DNA of 43,809 nucleotides from Fidelibacterota bacterium (GTDB taxonomy: Bacteria; Fidelibacterota; Marinisomatia; SCGC-AAA003-L08; TS1B11). Location: NCBI GenBank assembly GCA_004124295.1, contig SCKI01000017.1, forward strand, positions 1 to 43,809, given 5' to 3'. Below the pieces are notes generated by a model. That model was not told where the DNA came from, ran no database searches, and saw only the letters and a program-made list of their open reading frames with translations. This document shows, in pieces, positions 8,207-15,479 of the stretch. The position numbers were made by a program, and so were the translations under genes. The first letter of the stretch is position 1, and every line of letters starts with the position of its first letter.

Positions 8207-9955
8207 ATGACGCTCCATCGGAACCGCCGCTCCAGGCGGATACACAATTTTATGCCCCGCCTGGCCAAAGCTGTGGCAGCTTCAATGGAACGGAGTTTTC
8301 AAGCCGCCGCTCCTTTCCTGTTCACGGCCGCGCTATTGGGCATCATCGGGCACCCCCTCTTTTACCTGATCTGGACATACATCTTCCCCCAGCCCTACGA
8401 GAACCTTGCCCTGCGGCTGCTGGCGTCCGCCTCGGCCGTGCCAGTGCTGATGTGGCGCCGCTGGCCGTCCCGCTGGGCCCGCTTCCTGCCTCTGTATTTC
8501 CATTTTGTCGTCATCTATCATCTGCCGTTCCTGTTCCTCTATTTTCTGGTGCAAAACGGCTTCTCCCAGATCTGGGTCCTGTCCGCCATCGGTGCGGCTT
8601 TCGTGCTCACCTTCCTGATCGAATGGCGCGGCGTGGCGGTCATCTATCTGGCCGGCGCCGTGGCATGGGGTTTCATTGCGACCCTGGCGCCTGCCCACTC
8701 CACCCCCGATGAGCTGGCCCCCTATATCGCCGTGCTGCTGTTCCCCCTTTCCTTTGGGGCCATCTTCAGCTACCAGCTGGCCAAATCCCGCCAGGCCCAG
8801 CAGCGGCTGGAGCGCAGGATCAGACGTATCTCCGCTGAAAATACCCGCATGATGCAGGAACAGAACCGCCTGTTCAGCCTGTTTCTGTCCAACAGTATTG
8901 TCTCCCGGCTGCAGCAGTACCAATCCCAGTTCGGCCTGGAGAAGGCCATCTCCATGATCACCAGCCGGGAGCAGCGTTTCTGCGGCATTATGGAGGCCGA
9001 TGTGCGCAATTTCACACAGTTGTTCCTGAAGGATTCGGAGCACGACGTGGCCCAGCTCATCAGCCGCTGTTTCAACCAGATTACCGCCATCGGCCAGGAC
9101 TTGTCGGTGATCAAACCGGTGGGCGACGCCCTGTTCATTTACACTGACGATACCTCCGGCCGGGAGTTGGCCGTCACCAACGTGCTGGCGCTGGCGATCC
9201 TGTTCGTGCAGTCGCTGGAGGAGGTGAATGCGGTGCTGGTGGCGGAGCACGGTACCCCCCTTAATTTCGGCATTGCCGTGCATGCCGGGGAGGCCAGCTA
9301 CGGAAACCTGGCCAGCGAAACCCTCATTGACCCCACCATCATCGGCTTGAATGTGAACTTGACGGCCCGTCTGGAGGAGCTCACCAAGGAGCCGGCCCTG
9401 CAGGCCGTTATCGGCCCCAACGCCATCCTGCTTACCGATGCCGTCGCCGATTATGCCAGCAGCCTGGTTGACCCCCAACGGCTCACTCCCCTGGACCTCC
9501 ACAGTATGGGCCTCAAGGTCCGCGATTTCCCCGACGTCAGCCGGATATATGCCCTTTCCAGCGCCGCCGCCGCCACCCTGTTTGATATCGCCGGCCGGCA
9601 TGTCGCCACCCAGCGCAGCCGCCTGTCAACGCCCACGGCGCGCGTCGAGGCCAGTACCTATCATGGGGTGCCGTATTATTTTGAAATGCAAGGCGCCGGG
9701 CCGGACACGAACTGGACCATTCTTATCGATTTCGGCACGCTGCCGGGACAGATACTGAACGAATATGCCAAGCGCCACCTGGGCGACCTGGAGTATGATC
9801 TAAAGGAAGGTGACAGCCAGTGGCTGGTGCTGAACACGGCCCGGTCGCCGGGCGCATTCGATGAAGCCGATGTGGAGGCCCGGGTCCACCAGGTCATCCG
9901 GGACCTGGAGCCGATGGCGGCCAAACAGCGGCCCGTACCCGTGGTTCGGGCTTAG
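8207..9955 (+). CDS. Class III nucleotide cyclase with CqsS-type membrane receptor domain
   Basis: A 582-residue protein. ATG 8207 is chosen for its AAGGGAG site; longer in-frame GTG starts lack support. Residues about 33-190 form six predicted membrane helices resembling the CAI-1 receptor CqsS of Vibrio: a GHPLFYLIWTYIFPQPYENL block (49-68), then ARFLPLYF, LPFLFLYF and QIW at matching spacing. A basic coiled-coil linker (191-250) leads to a class III cyclase domain (255-455). All catalytic positions are present: metal Asp265 (ADVRNFT) and Asp307 (PVGDALF), base-binding Lys303 and Asp375, and transition-state Asn384 and Arg388 (NLTAR). The Lys/Asp pair suggests adenylate cyclase. A C-terminal ~120-residue segment is unrecognised. 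Known CqsS proteins carry a histidine kinase instead. The neighbour, overlapping tail to tail, is a CqsA-type autoinducer synthase, so this is probably its receptor (inference). Confidence 0.9.
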   Translation: MTLHRNRRSRRIHNFMPRLAKAVAASMERSFQAAAPFLFTAALLGIIGHPLFYLIWTYIFPQPYENLALRLLASASAVPVLMWRRWPSRWARFLPLYFHFVVIYHLPFLFLYFLVQNGFSQIWVLSAIGAAFVLTFLIEWRGVAVIYLAGAVAWGFIATLAPAHSTPDELAPYIAVLLFPLSFGAIFSYQLAKSRQAQQRLERRIRRISAENTRMMQEQNRLFSLFLSNSIVSRLQQYQSQFGLEKAISMITSREQRFCGIMEADVRNFTQLFLKDSEHDVAQLISRCFNQITAIGQDLSVIKPVGDALFIYTDDTSGRELAVTNVLALAILFVQSLEEVNAVLVAEHGTPLNFGIAVHAGEASYGNLASETLIDPTIIGLNVNLTARLEELTKEPALQAVIGPNAILLTDAVADYASSLVDPQRLTPLDLHSMGLKVRDFPDVSRIYALSSAAAATLFDIAGRHVATQRSRLSTPTARVEASTYHGVPYYFEMQGAGPDTNWTILIDFGTLPGQILNEYAKRHLGDLEYDLKEGDSQWLVLNTARSPGAFDEADVEARVHQVIRDLEPMAAKQRPVPVVRA

Positions 9956-11187
9956 GCGGCGCTCCGGCTGCGGATTCCTTGGCCCCGCCAGCGGCTCAGA
10001 CGAAATTGGCGGCGCAGGCCATCACACGCATCCACCACCCGATCCAGATCGCTTAGCGGCAGATCGCTGTGCAGGGAAAACCTGACCAATGCCCGGCCCC
10101 GCCCCGCCGCCGGCCAACAGAAAATTGACCCGAATACGTCCCGCTCTTCCAGGGCCTCCCGTACCTCCAGGGTCAGTTCCTCATCGCCGGGCTGAAGGGC
10201 CATAATGTGGGTCTCGCTACCGGCCAGGTCGAAGCCCAGGTCCAGCAGTTCGGCCCGCAGGTAGGCGGCCTTGTCCTCGAGGGCGGAGCGCTTCCCGTCC
10301 GCCTGGCGGATAACCTCCAGAGTAGCCGCGAAGGCCGCCGCCTCGCTGTCCAGCAACGCCGAGGAGAATATCGCCGGCAGGGAGGTGTAGCGGAAATATT
10401 CCAGATGCCGGGGACTGCCCAGAACGATTCCTCCACGGCCGGCAAACGCCTTGGAAAGGCTGGCAGTGATAAAGGGCACCTGAGCGGTCAGGCCAAACTC
10501 AGCCACCAGCCCAGCCCCGGCGGGCCCGAACAGACCCAGGGAATGGGATTCGTCCACCACCAGCAGAGCGCCGAACTGGTCGGCCAGATCGGCCATATCG
10601 GCCAGGGGACAGAGGTTTCCATTGGTGCTGTATAGGGAATCGACGGCCACAATGCCCGGCCCGTGGCGCTTGAGCATCTTTTCCAGGGAGGCCGGGTCGT
10701 TATGCTTGAACGGGCGCACCCGCGAGCCGCCGCTACGGGCCCCTTCCCACAGGGACATATGGGCCTGCATATCAAGATAAACGGTGACTTCCGGCCCGCC
10801 CAGCGCCTGTATCAGGCCGACGTTGGCCTTCCAGCCCGATTGGGCCAGGACCGCATCGGGCATACCCATCCAGTGGGCCATATCCTGCTCAAAGCGGCGC
10901 AGTATGCCGCCACCGTGGCGGAAAACATCGGAACGCATTTGTCCCCTGCCCCGGGCCGCCAGATGCTCGCGTTGACCGCGAATGATCCAGGGATCGCCAC
11001 TCAGCGCCAGGTAATCGTTGGAGGTGAGGTCGACACTGCCGGGACCGGGACTGCGGCCCTGTAAAATGTGCCTGCCAAAGCGCTTGGAGCGATGTTCGTA
11101 ATCGAGAATCTGGGCGCTGAGAAAGGGTGGTTCGGAGGAGGGACTGGCGGCAGATCGATAGGGCCGGAAATGCGGGGCTCTCGCCAT
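9952..11187 (-). CDS. cqsA: CqsA-family autoinducer synthase (PLP alpha-oxoamine synthase)
   Basis: A 411-residue fold-type I PLP enzyme. CqsA makes the alpha-hydroxyketone/aminoketone autoinducer CAI-1 from an acyl-CoA and an amino-acid-derived substrate (SAM in Vibrio); LqsA of Legionella is the related enzyme. Visible features: SNDYLAL (56-62), AQSGWKANVGL (115-125), AHMSLWEGAR (142-151, His143 to stack on PLP), HGPGIVAVDSLYST (175-188), VDESHSLG (211-218), PLP lysine Lys246 in TASLSKAF, PAIFSSALL (271-279) and VFGSIFCWPA (351-360). These blocks match Vibrio CqsA far better than KBL or BioF, notably WEGAR and VFGS(I/V)FC. Start ATG 11187 has an AAAGGA site 7 nt upstream. The stop overlaps the cyclase stop by two bases in a convergent arrangement. 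The acyl chain length of the product cannot be read. Confidence 0.9.
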   Translation of the reverse strand: MARAPHFRPYRSAASPSSEPPFLSAQILDYEHRSKRFGRHILQGRSPGPGSVDLTSNDYLALSGDPWIIRGQREHLAARGRGQMRSDVFRHGGGILRRFEQDMAHWMGMPDAVLAQSGWKANVGLIQALGGPEVTVYLDMQAHMSLWEGARSGGSRVRPFKHNDPASLEKMLKRHGPGIVAVDSLYSTNGNLCPLADMADLADQFGALLVVDESHSLGLFGPAGAGLVAEFGLTAQVPFITASLSKAFAGRGGIVLGSPRHLEYFRYTSLPAIFSSALLDSEAAAFAATLEVIRQADGKRSALEDKAAYLRAELLDLGFDLAGSETHIMALQPGDEELTLEVREALEERDVFGSIFCWPAAGRGRALVRFSLHSDLPLSDLDRVVDACDGLRRQFRLSRWRGQGIRSRSAA

Positions 11188-11679
11188 CGGTAATTCCTTT
11201 CAAGCTTTTATGCCCCCCGCCGGGACGGAGCCACCACAACCCCGGCAGATGCGTTATAAGCCGAAACGGGGGAGATTTGAGCGACGGTCAGTCAGACCAT
11301 GCCGGTCCGCCCTGAAAGCGGCGCTGCCCCTGCGGCCATAGTTCCGCCGATTAGTATGCATAAAACATGCCGAAGATTCGGGGACCGGGCCTGCGGGCCT
11401 TGCATGGGGATGTTCAGAATGGCGCGAAAGGGCTATTAGATAGTGCAGAAGGAACTCTGTATTATGGGTAATATTGATAATGGGGGCAGGGAGAGGGTGC
11501 CCTATGCGTTGAGGTTTAGGAAGAAATTGCATCTAAGCCACTGTCCAGTTTTTGAGGCCAACTTCTGAGTATCGGACAGCAATTATATTCCTAAGCACAG
11601 AGTGGCCAATAAGCAGGAAATTAACATTAAATCGTATTTCCTCTTCACGGTATATTAGTTGATTACAAAAGGAATTATT
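11188..11679. other. Intergenic region at the edge of an AT-rich island
   Basis: About 490 bp between the cqsA start and the nuclease gene. Base composition changes visibly from GC-rich to AT-rich near 11400. An open minus-strand frame (11254-11532) has no signal, motif or ribosome site and is treated as chance. No repeat or tRNA at the boundary was recognised. Confidence 0.5.
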
Positions 11680-12549
11680 ATGAGCGCTATCGATCATCAT
11701 CACTGGGCAAAAAGAATCTTGGGACTGCTAATCCAGCACGTGGGATCGTTTAGAGGGGGTGTTAAATATCTTACATATGGTGAAGTGGCCATAAGAGTAG
11801 GTTATCCGGAACCCTACACTGGCAATCTTTTCGGAAAGAACATTGGTGCGACTCTCGGCGTGATGGGCCATTTGTTTGATAGTATTATTATCAGAGGGGA
11901 GACAGTACCCATGATACAGACCTTAGTTGTATCAAAGAGTGCGAAGCTACCGAGTGAAGGATTGAAGGAATTCAAACCGACATATCCCAATTTATCTACT
12001 GAGAAGAAGAGAGATTTCGCCAAGAATGAATACCAAAAGATCGACCACTTCGGGGATAGCTGGGTACTGCTTGCAGAACAGTTAGGTATTGAAATGGATG
12101 GAAGTCTAGCAAACACTAGCGTCACTGTTGGAGGCAGGAGGAACACGTATGGAAGCGAGGGTTCACCCGAGCACAGAACGCTCAGGAATTATATTGCGAA
12201 CAATCCGGAAGCGATCGGATTGCCCCATGGTGTCGATGGGATAACCGAGTACCCACTAAAATCGGGAGACAGCATTGATGTAGTGTTTGAATATGAAGAC
12301 AGAGTTGCGGCAGTAGAGGTAAAGTCGCTACGATCGGGAGATGATGATATAGAAAGAGGACTTTATCAATGCATTAAATATGCTGCCGTGCTGGAGGCAG
12401 AAGAAATAACCTCCAGCTCGGCAAGGGCTATAGACTGCTCACTTGTATTAGAAGGCGATTTGCCTAAGACTCGAGTCAAAGATCAGACATCGCTTGGAGT
12501 GACAGTATATAGTAATATTTCACCGGGAGGCTTATCTGAGCTGGCATAA
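11680..12549 (+). CDS. Stand-alone PD-(D/E)XK nuclease-like protein, probably horizontally acquired
   Basis: A 289-residue protein. ATG 11680 is preferred over the in-frame TTG at 11659 because AAAGGA lies just before it. The C-terminal half has the PD-(D/E)XK core: Glu in GSEGSPEHRTLRNYI, Asp in GDSIDVVFEYED, the E-V-K of AAVEVKSL, then GLYQCIKYAAV with the usual following Gln/Tyr. The N-terminal half has LTYGEVAIRVGYP and a following glycine-rich stretch recalling a winged-helix DNA-binding module of the alkyltransferase type (weak). DNA here is visibly AT-rich, with codons such as ata, aga and tta unlike neighbouring genes. There is no methyltransferase or partner nearby. A restriction or defence role is plausible but unproven. 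Confidence 0.7.
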   Translation: MSAIDHHHWAKRILGLLIQHVGSFRGGVKYLTYGEVAIRVGYPEPYTGNLFGKNIGATLGVMGHLFDSIIIRGETVPMIQTLVVSKSAKLPSEGLKEFKPTYPNLSTEKKRDFAKNEYQKIDHFGDSWVLLAEQLGIEMDGSLANTSVTVGGRRNTYGSEGSPEHRTLRNYIANNPEAIGLPHGVDGITEYPLKSGDSIDVVFEYEDRVAAVEVKSLRSGDDDIERGLYQCIKYAAVLEAEEITSSSARAIDCSLVLEGDLPKTRVKDQTSLGVTVYSNISPGGLSELA

Positions 12550-12668
12550 CTAATTGACTGCGCAACCTGATTTTGATTGATGAGATCTTTCCCCCGGTGA
12601 TATTGATGACGGGAGTAGTGGCGGGTCGCCCCCCCATGGTCGGGCGGGAAATGGGATAAAGCAGGCGT

Positions 12669-13169
12669 CTATTGCGTATTCACAAACTCCATTTTCAATA
12701 TATTGGTGATTTCCTGGATATATTCGATGAAATCAGCACTGTTGGGCAGACGAACGCCGATCGTATCGGAAACCAGTATGACCCTGTTTTCAGCAATGAA
12801 TGAGATCGGCCGGGTCGTCATCAGCCCATAGGATGTTCCCCGCAGTGGCCCGCCACGGATAAATATTCTGGTCTCAGCCGTAACACTCCCCTCGGCCATC
12901 TCATCGGCAAACGGTTCGCGGCTCTTCCAGGAAGTGCGGATATCGACGTGGGAAGGGGTCACCTCGTACCGGTAGATGGCATAGGCATAACGTTCCAGGA
13001 TGGTGTAGACGCGCTCCTCCAGCACCCGGTTTGTGGCCGGCCCCAGAGAGATCTCAAGATTGCGGTAGCCGCCGGAAAATGCCGCCGATCCTGAACCGGC
13101 GCAGCCGCCCAGAACGGCCAGCAGGCCAGCCCAGCTCGCCAGCCCAACGATTTTAGCCCTGAATATCAT
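12669..13169 (-). CDS. Small lipoprotein, paralogue of next gene
   Basis: A 166-residue protein with a signal peptide ending in a lipobox (LGGC, Cys23). GGAGG precedes ATG 13169. The mature part has RNLEISLGPATNRVLEERV, an aromatic-rich RYAYAIYRYE, the block (I)RGGPLRGT and a C-terminal EYIQEITNIL. It aligns over its whole length with the protein at 13314-13823, so the two are a tandem duplication. No family was recognised. An envelope-anchored role is inferred from the lipobox only. Confidence 0.8.
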   Translation of the reverse strand: MIFRAKIVGLASWAGLLAVLGGCAGSGSAAFSGGYRNLEISLGPATNRVLEERVYTILERYAYAIYRYEVTPSHVDIRTSWKSREPFADEMAEGSVTAETRIFIRGGPLRGTSYGLMTTRPISFIAENRVILVSDTIGVRLPNSADFIEYIQEITNILKMEFVNTQ

Positions 13170-13313
13170 GGCATCCTCCGGTGCGGTTGGAGATAATCCG
13201 GACAGTGGAAGCTACTGCATTCAACGAGGCGGCGAAAGCGATTCCGCAGCACGGAGCGGCACTGCCGGACCGTCCCTGTGGATGGAGGCCCCTGCTTAGG
13301 CCCTGGGGCAGTG

Positions 13314-13823
13314 TCACAGCCCCATGGAATCACGCAGGTATTCGGATTTCAACTCCGCGGCGATTTCCTGGATATAGGCCGTAAAATAAGCGCTGTTGGC
13401 CGGGGCCATACCTGTCGCTCCCTGTCCGCTATGGACTCTGTTTTCAGCCACCAGCCAGACCGGCCGCTGGGTCTGTTTGTTATTTGCCGTGCCCCGCAGC
13501 GGACCGCCGAGGAGTCTCAGCCGGGTTTCTGCGGATACGGCCCCTGCTTTCGCTTCGTCCTCAAACGGTTCGCGAATCAGCCAGGTGGTTTCGAAATAAA
13601 TCCTGGTGGGTGAGGTTTCCTCTCTGATGAGGATAAATCCGTATCGCTGCAACACCCAAAATGTTCTCTGTTCCACGGCCCGGGTCGTGGCCCGCCCCAG
13701 GCTGACCTCCAGCTCCCGGTATGTGCGGGTCCCCTCCTCCTCCAGCAATGCGGCACAGCCCCCGCTGACCGCCAACAACCATGCCCCCAGGAGGATGGTC
13801 AGGATATTCTTGTACTGCCGCAT
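13314..13823 (-). CDS. Small lipoprotein, paralogue of preceding gene
   Basis: A 169-residue protein with a lipobox SGGC (Cys23) and a ribosome site CGGAG before ATG 13823. It shares with its downstream neighbour the blocks RELEVSLGRATTR, FxxExxxGxVSAETR, LGGPLRGTAN, (L/F)(V/I)AENRV and YIQEIAAEL. The two genes are 144 bp apart, same strand, probably cotranscribed. Function unknown. Confidence 0.8.
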   Translation of the reverse strand: MRQYKNILTILLGAWLLAVSGGCAALLEEEGTRTYRELEVSLGRATTRAVEQRTFWVLQRYGFILIREETSPTRIYFETTWLIREPFEDEAKAGAVSAETRLRLLGGPLRGTANNKQTQRPVWLVAENRVHSGQGATGMAPANSAYFTAYIQEIAAELKSEYLRDSMGL

Positions 13824-14073
13824 GAGGCTCCGCTATTCGTCATTTATTGCTTGGTCGGAGGAAAAGTACACCATTCCGGTTGCACAGGTCAAACGATTCC
13901 CGGCCGGCCTGCGAGAGGACTGATTTTTGCCTCCCTTGCAAGCGCGGGTGCACTAAATTTTACCCGCCGGCAAGCGCATTCTCTCCTGCCGATCCAGGGA
14001 ACGGTTAGGGCAGGACAATGCACAGCCGGGGATGGCACCCGGACCCACTCAGCACCTCAACAGAACAGGCGCC

Positions 14074-15327
14074 ATGTCCACTCATGAACTGTACGTATGC
14101 GAAGGGGGCGGCGCCGGCAACTTGCGGCCCCTCTCCTGGACCCGGCCGGTATTCGATCTCAGGTGCGGGGTCAACTCGCTGCTCGACAAGATCATCGCCG
14201 CCTACGGCGTGCGCTCCTGCTATCTAGGCGTCCGGCCCTACCTGGCCGAACTGGCCGCCGCCGGCAGGCCCCTTTCCGCGGTGAATCGACTACCCCCTGC
14301 CGGGGCCCTGGTCATCAACGGGCGGACGTTGTGGAATCCGGCCCTTGCCGCTGCCATACCCCTCGAAGGTCCCGAAGGCATCTACATCTCCGGCCGGACA
14401 ATCATCGCTGCCCGCCTCGATGCCGGCACGCTGGCCAACCTTGACCCGCTGCAGCCGCTCTCCGGCCTCCCGGACCACCTGCCTGTCATGGAAAGGCCGG
14501 CAGAGGTGATCACCCATCCCTGGGAGCTGGTACAGAAAAATGGCCCACGGCTGCTGGCAGACAGCCGCCATTTCGGCAACCTGGGTCTTCACGAAGGGCA
14601 GGTCCATCCGGCGGCCACCCTCATGAATCGCGCCGGCATCTCCCTGGGCTCAGGCGCCATCATCGGTGCGGGAGTCGTGCTGAATGCCGAAGCGGGTCCC
14701 ATCATGATCGCCGAGGGGGTGATCATCGAACCCAACGCCGTTCTGGAGGGACCCCTGTACATCGGCGGGCGCTCACTTGTCCGGGCCGGAGCGCGCCTGT
14801 ATGGCGGCACCTCCATCGGTGAAACCTGCAAGGTCGGCGGCGAAATCAGCCACACCATCATCCACGGCCACAGCAACAAGCAGCATGATGGCTTCCTCGG
14901 CCACGCCTACCTGGGCGAGTGGGTCAATCTTGGGGCCGGCACCACCAATAGCGATCTGAAGAACGACTACGGAACGGTAAAAATGTCCATCTCCGGCGGC
15001 GAGCCGGTCGATACGGGCGAAATGTTTGCCGGCAGCATCATCGGCGACCATACCAAGACCGGCATCGGCACGCTGCTCAATACCGGCGCGGTGCTGGGGG
15101 TCGGCTGCAACCTGTATGGCGGCGGCCTGCTCCCGAACTATGTGCCCAGCTTCTCCTGGGGCTCCAGTGGGCGCTTCACAACCTACCGGATGGACAAGTT
15201 CATCGCGGTCGCCGCTACCGTCATGGCCCGGCGCGACCTCAGCATGACCCCCGCCATCGAAAAAATGTTGCGGGAGGTGGCTGATCTGACGGCCCCCGAG
15301 CGCAGCTCGTACACCAGCACGGGCTAA
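14074..15327 (+). CDS. GlmU-like sugar-nucleotide / acetyltransferase enzyme of the Bacteroidota type
   Basis: A 417-residue protein from ATG 14074 (the open frame extends upstream without support). The N-terminal region begins with RPLSWTRPVFDLRCG, the start of the alternative bacterial GlmU family (TIGR03991 type), in which a divergent nucleotidyltransferase-like region precedes a left-handed beta-helix acetyltransferase. Hexapeptide-repeat rungs are visible from about residue 190 to 360 (IIGAGVVLN, GVIIEPNAVLEG, GARLYGGTSIGE, GIGTLLNTGAVLGVG), with GHAYLGEWVNLGAGTTNSDL as the acetyltransferase-like signature. The expected role is UDP-GlcNAc synthesis for peptidoglycan and envelope sugars. 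A stem-loop follows the gene. Confidence 0.82.
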   Translation: MSTHELYVCEGGGAGNLRPLSWTRPVFDLRCGVNSLLDKIIAAYGVRSCYLGVRPYLAELAAAGRPLSAVNRLPPAGALVINGRTLWNPALAAAIPLEGPEGIYISGRTIIAARLDAGTLANLDPLQPLSGLPDHLPVMERPAEVITHPWELVQKNGPRLLADSRHFGNLGLHEGQVHPAATLMNRAGISLGSGAIIGAGVVLNAEAGPIMIAEGVIIEPNAVLEGPLYIGGRSLVRAGARLYGGTSIGETCKVGGEISHTIIHGHSNKQHDGFLGHAYLGEWVNLGAGTTNSDLKNDYGTVKMSISGGEPVDTGEMFAGSIIGDHTKTGIGTLLNTGAVLGVGCNLYGGGLLPNYVPSFSWGSSGRFTTYRMDKFIAVAATVMARRDLSMTPAIEKMLREVADLTAPERSSYTSTG

Positions 15328-15340
15328 CCCACCCTTTCCG

Positions 15341-15377
15341 GTAATCGGTCCCGTTCCTGCCGTATAAAACCGATTAC
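15341..15377. other. Stem-loop between GlmU-like and DUF5916 genes
   Basis: GTAATCGGT (15341-15349) and ACCGATTAC (15369-15377) are perfect 9-bp arms around a 19-bp loop, 13 bp after the GlmU-like stop. There is no T-run on either side, so it could be a weak terminator or a protein-binding palindrome. Confidence 0.45.
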
Positions 15378-15479
15378 GGAGGCAACCAATTGGGCCGGGC
15401 TGGCGTCTAACCGCTGAGAGTCGGGACCCTTTATGGCCCCCAGGGGGCGTCCACCACGGTTACTGCCGGGGAGATAACC

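Noticed and set aside
8333..9601. Minus-strand open frame of 422 codons
   Set aside because: It lies wholly antisense to the cyclase, whose motifs are unmistakable; Gly/Gln/His-rich composition is typical of a GC-rich shadow.
11254..11532. Minus-strand open frame of 92 codons upstream of the nuclease
   Set aside because: No ribosome site, signal or motif; composition changes midway across the island edge.
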